From contig CAMPHU010000139.1 in NCBI GenBank assembly GCA_946886065.1, positions 1 through 12,572 of the forward strand: a stretch of DNA of 12,572 nt, read 5' to 3'. Source of the DNA: an uncultured Massilia sp. GTDB lineage: Bacteria; Pseudomonadota; Gammaproteobacteria; Burkholderiales; Burkholderiaceae. Position numbers and translations under genes: made by a program. Of the stretch, positions 1 through 6,396 are shown piece after piece (position 1 is the stretch's first letter; each line of letters begins with the position of its first letter). The notes beneath the pieces are model-generated. The model saw only the letters and a program-made list of their open reading frames with translations, did not search any database and was not told the DNA's origin.

Positions 1-136
1 GCGGCACCGGATCGCGCAGATTCAAGGTTTGAAACACTCAGGTGCTTAGAGACCGCAAGAGCCAGGTTGCAGGCCAACCAGTATTCAGAGCGCCTTGCCC
101 TGTGAAGCTTAGCGCGTCGGCTGGCATTCAAGCACA
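1..136. other. Left-edge non-coding stretch
   Basis: This is the 3' flank of the radical SAM gene. I see no convincing coding sequence or tRNA. A short 5-bp stem (GGTTG at 65-69, CAACC at 75-79) has no U-tract, so I do not call it a terminator. Any gene further left lies outside the window. Confidence 0.4.
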
Positions 137-1273
137 TCAAAACAAGTCCAGCTGTCCCGTCGCATTGCCGTTCTGCTTGCCCGGCGTCGGCGGCACGCTC
201 AGCGGCCGCCTGAACTGCGAGGTATCGAGCCTGCCGAAGCGTCCGCGCAGTTCGGTCATGCCCAGCCGTTCGACGGTCTTGTGGAAGCGCTGGCGGATCA
301 GGTCCGCCCACACGCCCTCCCCTGCCATGCGCTTGGAAAAGTCGCTGTCGTAATCCTTCCCTCCCCGCATGTCGCGGATACGGTTCATCACGCGTTGGGC
401 GCGGTCTGGGAAATGCGCTTGCAGCCATTCCTGGAACAGCGGATTGACCTCGTGCGGCAGGCGCAGCACCACGTAATGCGCCCCGGTCGCGCCCGCATTG
501 AAGGCGGCCTCCAGAATGCGTTCGATCTCCGGTTCGGTGACGAAAGGAATGATGGGCGCCACGCTCACGCTGACCGGAATGCCGGCCTCGCTCAGGGTGC
601 GGATGGTGCGCAGGCGCCGCTCCGGCGCGGCCGCACGCGGCTCCAGGGTGCGCGCGATGCGTGGATCGAGCGTGGTAAGCGTCACCGCCGCGCACGCCAG
701 GCGCTGCTCGGCCATCGGCGCCAGCAGGTCGATGTCGCGCTCCATCAGCGAGGATTTACTGATCAGGCCTACCGGATGGCGGCACTCGTACAGCACTTCC
801 AGCACTTGGCGCGTGATCTTCAGCTCCCGCTCGCAGGGCTGGTAGGCGTCGGTGTTGACGCCCAGGGCGATGTTCTCCGGCACATAGCCAGGCCGGGCCA
901 GCTCGCGCCGCAGCAGCTCGGCCGCGTTGACCTTGGCAAACAGGCGGCTCTCGAAATCCAGCCCCGGCGACAGGCCGAGGTAGCTGTGCGTCGGCCGCGC
1001 GAAGCAGTAGATGCAGCCATGTTCGCAGCCACGGTAGGGGTTGAGCGAGACGTTGAAGGGAATGTCCGGCGAGGTGTTGCGCGTAAGGATGCTTTTCGCG
1101 TACTCGTCGGTGACGACCGTTTTCACCGTCGGCCCATCGTCGTCTTCGTCATCCCAGCCGTCGTCGAAACGCTCGCGGCCGTTGACCTCGTAGCGCCCCT
1201 GCAGGTTCGACACCGCGCCGCGTCCCTTGCGGGCGACAGGCGGCAGCGGGCCGAGCATCGGCTGCTCGTCCAC
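137..1273 (-). CDS. PA0069-family radical SAM protein, SOS-controlled, with C-terminal clamp-binding peptide
   Basis: This is a radical SAM enzyme resembling the PA0069/Rv2578c group, which is related to spore photoproduct lyase (SPL). Family members bind a 4Fe-4S cluster and cleave S-adenosylmethionine; the substrate is unknown. The CxxxCxxC cluster motif is CEHGCIYC at residues 83-90, preceded by the family-typical NPYRGCEHGCIYC context. The N-terminal KGRGAVSN motif is also family-typical. I chose the GTG at 1273-1271 (378 aa) because GGAG lies 7 nt upstream (1284-1281) and family members usually start shortly before KGRGA. The in-frame ATG at 1321 (394 aa) has no Shine-Dalgarno, and its first base is the last base of the LexA box. 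The protein ends exactly in QLDLF, matching the beta-clamp-binding consensus QL[SD]LF. It is the last gene of a minus-strand series, 3' of the DTW gene. The family call is firm; a DNA-repair role is inference. Confidence 0.9.
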   Translation of the reverse strand: MDEQPMLGPLPPVARKGRGAVSNLQGRYEVNGRERFDDGWDDEDDDGPTVKTVVTDEYAKSILTRNTSPDIPFNVSLNPYRGCEHGCIYCFARPTHSYLGLSPGLDFESRLFAKVNAAELLRRELARPGYVPENIALGVNTDAYQPCERELKITRQVLEVLYECRHPVGLISKSSLMERDIDLLAPMAEQRLACAAVTLTTLDPRIARTLEPRAAAPERRLRTIRTLSEAGIPVSVSVAPIIPFVTEPEIERILEAAFNAGATGAHYVVLRLPHEVNPLFQEWLQAHFPDRAQRVMNRIRDMRGGKDYDSDFSKRMAGEGVWADLIRQRFHKTVERLGMTELRGRFGRLDTSQFRRPLSVPPTPGKQNGNATGQLDLF

Positions 1274-1320
1274 AGGTTCTCTCCGAATAAGTGGTTTGGG
1301 GTCGGACACGGCGGGCTCCA

Positions 1321-1340
1321 TACTGTATATTCATACAGTA
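1321..1340. promoter_or_regulatory. LexA (SOS) box
   Basis: TACTGTATATTCATACAGTA matches the E. coli LexA consensus TACTG-(TA)5-CAGTA at 18 of 20 positions, with intact CTGT-N8-ACAG half-sites. It lies between the DTW stop (1354) and the radical SAM start, about 48 nt upstream of the chosen GTG. Betaproteobacterial LexA is known to use the same CTGT-N8-ACAG operator. It should repress the radical SAM gene until DNA damage activates RecA. Confidence 0.88.
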
Positions 1341-1368
1341 TGTTACGCGCTTCTCAGGCTCGACTCAA
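1340..1368 (-). promoter_or_regulatory. Putative promoter of the radical SAM gene
   Basis: On the minus strand TTGAGT (1368-1363, -35-like) is separated by 17 nt from TAACAT (1345-1340, -10-like). The -35 lies at the very end of the DTW gene. The -10 touches the LexA box and the predicted transcription start falls inside it, so bound LexA would occlude initiation. The hexamers are only moderate matches (4 of 6 each). Confidence 0.5.
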
Positions 1369-1971
1369 GTGCGGGTCGTAGGCGGCTTGTTGTTGCACAA
1401 AGCCGCCGAAAGCGTCCAGCAGGGCCTGGCAACGCCCCGGATTGCCTTCCAGCTGCCCCAGGGCCAGCGCCGCCGCTTCCAGGCTCGACAGCTGGTGCGG
1501 CGCGTGGGCCTTGCGGATGCGGTAGTTCGACGGCGCCGCATCCATCAGGGCCAGGCGCGGCAGGCGCTGCAAGGCCGGATTCAGGTAGAGCATCTTGCGG
1601 CTCTTGCGCCAGGTGGCGTCCAGCACGACCAGGCGCGCCTGCGCGGCCGGCAAGGCTTGCCAGGGCGGCGGCGCGGGCAGCAGCGCGTCGCCCGGGGTGT
1701 CCGGATACAGCAGCACCGGCGTGCGTCCGTCCGCATGCAGCAGCGCGTCCAATTGGATGGCCTCGAAGGCCTCGCCGACAAGCAGGGCGCTGCCGGTCAC
1801 GCTCAGGTGCAGCAGGCGCGCGCTGTTCTTGGCGTTGTGGACTTCCAGCGGATGCTGCAGCACCAGCAAAGCGGCCTGAGTATGCACCGGCGCGATCCAG
1901 CGGCAGATGCAGGCGGAGGCGGCGCGCAGGCAGGCGGCGCAGGTGGGACGTTTGGCGGCGGGCTGGTTCAT
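1354..1971 (-). CDS. DTW-domain protein, probable tRNA 3-amino-3-carboxypropyluridine transferase (TapT/YfiP-like)
   Basis: DTW-domain proteins of the TapT/TuaA (YfiP) type transfer the aminocarboxypropyl group of S-adenosylmethionine to uridine in tRNA (acp3U, position 47 in E. coli). The 205-aa protein begins MNQPAAKRP. It has an N-terminal cysteine cluster (C11, C14, C21, C23; likely metal-binding), the HPLE segment at 40-43 and the signature D118-A-T-W121. YRIRK (150-154) and LSSLEAAALAL (161-171) follow, as expected for the family. The ATG at 1971 lacks a clear Shine-Dalgarno. The same frame stays open upstream into the outer-membrane-factor gene, but that part is antisense-like in composition and is not family sequence. 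It starts 46 nt after the pump lipoprotein gene and may be cotranscribed, though a TACAAT at 2003-1998 could give it a separate start. The exact target uridine is not readable from sequence. Confidence 0.87.
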   Translation of the reverse strand: MNQPAAKRPTCAACLRAASACICRWIAPVHTQAALLVLQHPLEVHNAKNSARLLHLSVTGSALLVGEAFEAIQLDALLHADGRTPVLLYPDTPGDALLPAPPPWQALPAAQARLVVLDATWRKSRKMLYLNPALQRLPRLALMDAAPSNYRIRKAHAPHQLSSLEAAALALGQLEGNPGRCQALLDAFGGFVQQQAAYDPHLSRA

Positions 1972-2003
1972 GGGGCGGCGATGCGGCAAGGCCGCCGATT
2001 GTA

Positions 2004-2033
2004 GCGCAGGCGCCGGTTCAAGGCGCAGGCGCC
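2004..2033. repeat. 11-bp direct repeat around the outer-membrane-factor stop codon
   Basis: GCGCAGGCGCC occurs at 2004-2014 and again at 2023-2033, one copy on each side of the TGA at 2020-2018. Each copy contains the palindrome GGCGCC, so the transcript can form GC-rich pairings here. No U-tract follows, so it is not a standard terminator. It may simply be a small slippage duplication. Confidence 0.5.
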
Positions 2034-3397
2034 CAGCCGCCGCCGAGCGCGCGGTACAAGTCCACGTGGGCAGCCAGCAGGCTGGCGCGCAGCTGCAGCA
2101 CGCCCAGGTCGGCGCTGAAGGCGTTGCGCTGCGCGTCCAGCTCTTCCAGGTAGGAGGCGTAGCCGTTCGCGTAGCGGTTATGCGCGACCCGCAACACCTC
2201 GTTGGCCGCCACGCGCCGCTTCTCCGCTTCGTCCAGCTGGCGCCCCAGCCCCTGTATGCCGGCCAGCGCGTTCTCGGTTTCGGCGAAGGCAGTGCGCACC
2301 ACGTTCTCGTAGGCATAGACGGCGCGATCGCGCGCGGTTGCGGCGATCTCGGCCTGGGCGCGCAGGCGGCCGGCGTCGAAGAGCGGCGCCAGCACGCTGC
2401 CGCCGATGCTCCACAGGTCCACCGGCGACTGCAGCAGGCCCGGCAAGGTCCGCCCCGCCACCCCGAGCGAGGCATTCAGGCGGATCGCAGGCAGCAGCTG
2501 GTCGCGCGCGGCGGCCAGGCCGGCGTCGGCGGCCGCCACCAGTTGTTCGGCCTGGGCGATGTCGGGACGGCGCCGCAGCAGCTCCGACGGCAAGCCTGGG
2601 CCGGGGGCCGGCATGCGCAGCGCCGCCAGTCCCGCGCCACGCGCCACCGGCCCCGGGCTGGCGCCGAGCAGCAGGTTCAGGGCCTGCTCCTGCTGCGCGA
2701 TGGCGCGCTCCAGCTGGGGCACGGCGCCGGCGGTGGCGTGCAGCTCCGCCTCGGCCTGCGACATCTCCAGGCGCGAACTGTAGCCGACTTCGAACTGGTG
2801 CCTGGCCAGCGCAAACGAGCGCTCGCGCGAGGCCAGCGTGGCGCGCGCCAGGGCCAGCTGGGCGTCCAGGCCGAGCAGGTTGAGGTAGCCCGAGGCGGTG
2901 CTGGCCGCCACCGCCAGCGCGGCGGCGTCCAGCGCGGCCTGCTGCGACCCGGCCTCGAAGCGCGCCGCCTGCGTGGTGCTGGCGAGGCGTCCGAACAGGT
3001 CGAGTTCATAACTGGCCTGCACGCTGCCCACCAGCGAGGTCGATTCCACCGGTTCGCCGAAGGGGCCGATGGCGCGCGCCCGCGTGGGACCGAACGCGAG
3101 GTTCAGCGCCGGCAGGCGGGCGCTGTCCGCCACCCGCACGCGCGCCTGGTATTCCTGCAGGCGGCTGCGCGCGATCTTCAGGTCGCCGTTGCTGTCGAGC
3201 GCACGCCGCACCAGCGCGTCGAGGGCCGGGTCGCCGAAGGCGCGCCACCAGTCCCGCTCCACGGCCGTGGAAACGGCAGGCGGCGCCGTGCGCCAGCCTT
3301 GCGGCACGTCCAGGGACGATTCCGGCGCCGGCTGCGGCGTCATCGCGCAGGCCGCGAGCGCCAGCGGCAAGGCCAGTCCGGCAAGCCGCCGGCTCAT
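2018..3397 (-). CDS. NodT/OprM-type outer membrane factor lipoprotein of efflux system
   Basis: This is the outer-membrane channel component of a tripartite efflux pump (TolC/OprM superfamily, NodT lipoprotein type). The 459-aa protein starts MSRRLAGLAL and has a lipobox LAAC with the acylated cysteine at C17. Two outer-membrane-efflux repeats follow, rich in long Ala/Gln/Glu helices. SYELDLFGR-type sequence lies in the first half, and LLRRRPDIAQAEQ with LAPLFDAGR in the second; both are typical of the family. The start is clear: AGGAA lies 5 nt upstream (3407-3403), and the ATG overlaps the adaptor's TGA as ATGA (3397-3394), implying coupled translation. The frame stays open 102 codons further upstream, but there it is the shadow of the adaptor gene. 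The substrate is unknown. Confidence 0.93.
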   Translation of the reverse strand: MSRRLAGLALPLALAACAMTPQPAPESSLDVPQGWRTAPPAVSTAVERDWWRAFGDPALDALVRRALDSNGDLKIARSRLQEYQARVRVADSARLPALNLAFGPTRARAIGPFGEPVESTSLVGSVQASYELDLFGRLASTTQAARFEAGSQQAALDAAALAVAASTASGYLNLLGLDAQLALARATLASRERSFALARHQFEVGYSSRLEMSQAEAELHATAGAVPQLERAIAQQEQALNLLLGASPGPVARGAGLAALRMPAPGPGLPSELLRRRPDIAQAEQLVAAADAGLAAARDQLLPAIRLNASLGVAGRTLPGLLQSPVDLWSIGGSVLAPLFDAGRLRAQAEIAATARDRAVYAYENVVRTAFAETENALAGIQGLGRQLDEAEKRRVAANEVLRVAHNRYANGYASYLEELDAQRNAFSADLGVLQLRASLLAAHVDLYRALGGGWAPAP

Positions 3398-4485
3398 CGC
3401 GCTTCCTTTCCCGCCGCAGCGGTGTCGATGGTCGCCACCACCGACATGCCAGGCCGCAGCCGCTGCGCGAGCGGCTGGTCGGCGTCGATGCTGATGCGCA
3501 CCGGGATGCGCTGGGCGATCTTGACGAAATTGCCGGTGGCGTTGTCCGGTGCGATCACCGCGAATTCCGAGCCGGTGGCCGGCGAGATGCGCTCCACGTG
3601 GCCATGCAGCCGGGCATCGTTGAGCGCATCGACGGTGAAGCTGACCGGCTGGCCCAGGCGCACGTCGGCCATTTGCGTTTCCTTCATGTTGGCGATCACC
3701 CACAGCTGGTTCGGCACCAGGGCCGTGAGCTGCGCGCCGGCGTTCACGAAGGCGCCCTGGCGCACCGTTACCTGCCCCAACTGGCCGTCGCGCGGCGCGG
3801 TGATTCGGGTATTGGCCAGGTCGATCTCGGCCAGCTTGACGGCGGCCTCGGCGCTCGCCACCGCCGCTTCCAGCGACCCGCGGCCGACGTCGACCGAGCG
3901 CTGGTTCTGGCGCGCGATCTCCAGCGCCGCCCTGGCCTGGTCGCGCGCCGCAAGGGCCTGGGCCTGGGCCGAGCGCGCCTGGTCGCGCTCGCGCGCCGAC
4001 AGCGAGCCGTCGGCGGCCAGCTCCTCCACCCGGCGCAGGTCGGCCTGGGCCTTTCGCGCCTGGGCTTCGCTCGCGGCCAGCGCCGCCCTGCCCTGCTCGA
4101 TGCCGGCGCGGGCGCTGCCGCGGGTCTGCGCATCGTTTTCCAGCGCCGCGCGGCGGTTGGCCAGTTCGGCGCGCGCCTGCGCCAGCCGTTGGGAAGGAAT
4201 CCGGTCGTCGATGCGCATCAGGAGCTCGCCCCGGCGCACCGGCTGGAAGTCCTGCACCAGCACCTCGACCACGTAGCCGCTGAGTTGCGGACTGATGATC
4301 GTCACCTGCCCGCGCACGAGCGCATTCTCGGTGCTCTGCAAGGCGCTGCGGAAAGGCGGCAGCCGCCAGGCATACAGCACCAGCAGGACGCCGACCAGCG
4401 CGACGGCGCTGAAGATGAGCGCGCTCAGGAGAATCTTGCGGGGCGGCCGGGCCGCAGGGGCTGGAGTGGTGGATGGTTCTGGCAT
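3394..4485 (-). CDS. EmrA/HlyD-family periplasmic adaptor (membrane fusion protein)
   Basis: This is the adaptor that bridges the inner-membrane MFS pump and the outer-membrane channel. The 363-aa protein has a short Pro/Ala-rich cytoplasmic N-terminus and one membrane anchor at about 19-40. A first lipoyl half-motif (STENALVRGQVTIISPQLSG, 51-70) is followed by a long alpha-helical coiled-coil hairpin (about 98-222). The second lipoyl half (ITAPRDGQLGQ, 228-238) and a beta-barrel come next. NATGNFVKIAQRIPVRI (315-331) is characteristic of EmrA-type adaptors. There is no obvious Shine-Dalgarno. The ATG follows the MFS stop by 1 nt (TGACATG), so translation is probably coupled. It matches EmrA closely in layout but is slightly shorter than E. 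coli EmrA (about 390 aa). Confidence 0.94.
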   Translation of the reverse strand: MPEPSTTPAPAARPPRKILLSALIFSAVALVGVLLVLYAWRLPPFRSALQSTENALVRGQVTIISPQLSGYVVEVLVQDFQPVRRGELLMRIDDRIPSQRLAQARAELANRRAALENDAQTRGSARAGIEQGRAALAASEAQARKAQADLRRVEELAADGSLSARERDQARSAQAQALAARDQARAALEIARQNQRSVDVGRGSLEAAVASAEAAVKLAEIDLANTRITAPRDGQLGQVTVRQGAFVNAGAQLTALVPNQLWVIANMKETQMADVRLGQPVSFTVDALNDARLHGHVERISPATGSEFAVIAPDNATGNFVKIAQRIPVRISIDADQPLAQRLRPGMSVVATIDTAAAGKEAR

Positions 4486-4486
4486 G

Positions 4487-6157
4487 TCAGTCGGTCACGG
4501 GTTCGGGTGGCGCAGGAGCCGCCGGGGCCGCCGGAGCGGGCGCGGGCGCGGGCGCCGGGTAGTAATGCAGCCACAGGGCGTGCAGGAAGATCCATGCGGC
4601 GCTCACGGTGGCCAGGATGGCAAGGACGAGGAAGACGTCGTTGTAGGCAAGGATGTTGGCTTCGCGCGTGGCGCTGCCGGACAATGCCGCCAGGCCCTGG
4701 CGCGTGCGCGCCTGCGGATCGGCGAGCGTGCGCGCCGCCGCCGCCGCGCCCTGCTGGATGCGGGCGGCCACCAGCGGGTCGAGCGAACTCAGTTGTTCGA
4801 CGATCACCGAGGAATGAAATTTCTCGCGCATCACCTGGAAGGTGCCGACGATGGCCGATCCCAGCAGGCCGCCCAGGTTCTGGGTCAGGCCGAACAGCAC
4901 CGAAAAGCTGATCAGGTTGGCCGGGTTGCCGATCACGGTGCCGATCAGCGAAATCACCGAGGGGCCGATGAACAGGGTGCTGCCGAAGGCAAGCAGGCTC
5001 TGGCTCAGGTACATCTGCTCGGGCCGGGTCTGGCTGGTGGCGTGGGCGTCCAGCCAGGCGCCCGCCGCCATGAAGAGCAGCGAAATCACCTGCGGCGCCA
5101 TCAGGTGCTTGACGTCGACCGTCAGCGCCGAGACCGCGATGCCGGCGACGGTGGCCCCCAGGACGATGGTGTACAGGGTCTGCAGCTGGTCGTTGTCCAT
5201 TCCCACGGCGCGCAGGAAGCCGACCGCGCCCACGCTCTGCTCGGAAAGCACGATGCGCACCAGCACCAGCGACAGCAGCAGGCGCGCGATGTTGGCATTG
5301 GTGAGCCAGCGGATGTTGAGCAGCGGATTGGCGCGGTTGTGCTCGACGCAGACGGCGGCGGCCAGCAGCACCAGCGAGACCGCCAGCGCCACCCCCAGCC
5401 AGGGCTGCTCGAACCACCACAGCACGCGCCCGAAGGTCAGCACCACGCACAGCAGGGCCACGCCGGGCGCGAACAGCGCGAAGGTGACGAAGTCCATCGG
5501 CCGGAAGGCCTTGAAGCGGTCGCCCGGCGGCAGCTTGAGCAGCAGCACGGCGGCCAGCGAGACCACGGCCAGGCCCAGCTCGAAGAGGTACAGCCCGCGC
5601 CATTCGGCGATCTGCAGCAGGTCGTTGGAAAAGATATAGGCCAGCGGCAGCGCCAGCTGGGCGGCGCCGAGCGACAGCGCCACGCCCTTCAGGCGCCACT
5701 CCTTCTTGAAGGCCTGCAAGGTGTAGTAGAGGCCGAGCGGCGTGACGGCCGCGCCCAGCATGCCGTGGGCGGCGCGCACCGCGACCGCCGAATTCAGGTC
5801 GTTGACGAACAGGTGGGCGAAGGTCACCAGCGCATACAGCACCAGGAAGAACTCGGTGAACAGGCGCAGGCCGAACTGTTGCCGGAATTTCACCAGCAGC
5901 AGGTTCATCGACGCGTTGGTCATGACGTAGGCCACCGGCAGCCAGTTGGTCTCGGTCGAGTAGGCGCCGAGCACGCCTTGCAGGTTGACCAGGTTGACCA
6001 CCACCAGCGCATTGCCGAGGCCGCCCGTGATGGTGACCAGGATGCCGACGAAGAGGTAGGCGAAGCGCAGCGGAGTCGGGTGGGCGGGCGTGGACGGCGA
6101 GCCGGGCAGCATCGGCCTTTCGTCGGGAGCCCATTGGCGCGGCGAGTATGTACTCAT
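4487..6157 (-). CDS. DHA2-family MFS drug transporter (EmrB-like)
   Basis: This is a proton-driven inner-membrane exporter, predicted to have 14 membrane segments. It is the first gene of the pump operon MFS-adaptor-outer membrane factor. The 556-aa protein starts with a soluble tail of about 30 residues, and the first helix begins near LRFAYLFVGILVTITGG. TETNWLPVAYVMTNASMNLLLVKF is the usual DHA2 TM2 region. The C-terminus carries an unusual Ala/Pro-rich tail of about 20 residues after the last helix, which would be cytoplasmic. The start is ambiguous. ATG 6157 has AAAGG immediately adjacent (no spacer), while the well-placed AGGA serves an ATG 11 nt upstream that opens a 4-codon ORF. M16 (ATG at 6112) is another possibility, with AAAGG 3 nt upstream. 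No regulator is encoded beside it. The gene order is inverted relative to E. coli emrAB. The substrate is unknown. Confidence 0.92.
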   Translation of the reverse strand: MSTYSPRQWAPDERPMLPGSPSTPAHPTPLRFAYLFVGILVTITGGLGNALVVVNLVNLQGVLGAYSTETNWLPVAYVMTNASMNLLLVKFRQQFGLRLFTEFFLVLYALVTFAHLFVNDLNSAVAVRAAHGMLGAAVTPLGLYYTLQAFKKEWRLKGVALSLGAAQLALPLAYIFSNDLLQIAEWRGLYLFELGLAVVSLAAVLLLKLPPGDRFKAFRPMDFVTFALFAPGVALLCVVLTFGRVLWWFEQPWLGVALAVSLVLLAAAVCVEHNRANPLLNIRWLTNANIARLLLSLVLVRIVLSEQSVGAVGFLRAVGMDNDQLQTLYTIVLGATVAGIAVSALTVDVKHLMAPQVISLLFMAAGAWLDAHATSQTRPEQMYLSQSLLAFGSTLFIGPSVISLIGTVIGNPANLISFSVLFGLTQNLGGLLGSAIVGTFQVMREKFHSSVIVEQLSSLDPLVAARIQQGAAAAARTLADPQARTRQGLAALSGSATREANILAYNDVFLVLAILATVSAAWIFLHALWLHYYPAPAPAPAPAAPAAPAPPEPVTD

Positions 6158-6180
6158 CCTTTACTCATCCGTTGTTTCCT
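6154..6180 (-). promoter_or_regulatory. 4-codon upstream ORF and duplicated start region of pump operon
   Basis: On the minus strand, AGGA (6180-6177) is followed 8 nt later by ATG (6168). This opens the tiny ORF ATGAGTAAAGGATGA (Met-Ser-Lys-Gly-stop). Its stop overlaps the MFS start as ATGA. The pattern arises from a direct repeat of GGATGAGTA separated by AA. Ribosomes loaded on the strong site would terminate and could re-initiate at the MFS ATG. Regulatory use is inference. Confidence 0.45.
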
Positions 6181-6268
6181 TCGCGCTTGATTTTCTTATC
6201 GCTGACGCATGATAACCGCTCAGGAAAAACCGCGTCGGACGCCCAGGTGCCCGCTAAAGGAATAGCAC

Positions 6269-6287
6269 TTTTTGCCACACGCAAAAA
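6269..6287. promoter_or_regulatory. 19-bp inverted repeat, possible operator
   Basis: TTTTTGCCACACGCAAAAA has perfect 7-bp arms (TTTTTGC/GCAAAAA) around CACAC. The core TTGC-N5-GCAA fits the T-N11-A dyad pattern of LysR-type regulator sites. It lies mid-way in the divergent region, 30 nt upstream of the putative -35 of the hydrolase. It could also form a small hairpin. No cognate regulator gene is in the window. Confidence 0.45.
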
Positions 6288-6315
6288 TTTAGCGCCAGAG
6301 TTGCCGAAACGGATA

Positions 6316-6344
6316 TTGCTCTGCCTATTCAGCCTGCCTAGAAT
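6316..6344 (+). promoter_or_regulatory. Putative promoter of the first hydrolase gene
   Basis: TTGCTC (6316-6321) and TAGAAT (6339-6344) are spaced 17 nt apart. The -10 matches the sigma-70 consensus at 5 of 6 positions; the -35 matches only TTG. A start near 6351 would give a leader of about 46 nt before ATG 6397. Confidence 0.45.
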
Positions 6345-6396
6345 CAATTTATTCCATGCGGAAATTGTTCCGTATCGGCAGCTGTATAGAGTTCAT

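Larger units (their letters stand above)
6158..6396. other. Divergent intergenic region between pump operon and hydrolase
   Basis: This 239-nt region is visibly more AT-rich than its surroundings. It contains the start repeat of the pump operon, a TATCAT -10-like hexamer for the leftward operon (6214-6209, with no good -35), the inverted repeat at 6269-6287 and a rightward promoter at 6316-6344. No additional gene is supported. Confidence 0.6.

Noticed and set aside
1..136. Possible tRNA or terminator at the left edge
   Set aside because: No cloverleaf, T-loop consensus or CCA-like end was found. The only stem is 5 bp without a T-run.
1322..1340. SOS box as a transcription terminator of the DTW gene
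   Set aside because: The palindrome is AT-rich, lacks a GC stem and T-run, and fits the LexA consensus far better than a terminator.
1972..2475. N-terminal extension of the DTW protein
   Set aside because: The extra sequence is a shadow of the outer-membrane-factor gene. The DTW family begins at the cysteine cluster right after MNQPAAKRP.
1907..4276. 789-codon plus-strand open frame opposite the outer-membrane factor and adaptor
   Set aside because: It is antisense to two well-supported genes with lipobox, coiled coil and coupled starts. It has no recognisable domain.
4295..6190. 631-codon plus-strand open frame opposite the MFS transporter
   Set aside because: It is a Gln/Arg/His-rich antisense shadow of a clear 14-helix transporter.
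6148..6396. N-terminal extension of the first hydrolase back to ATG 6148
   Set aside because: It would overlap the divergent pump gene, cover the promoter and inverted repeat, and bury the signal peptide of the protein starting at 6397.
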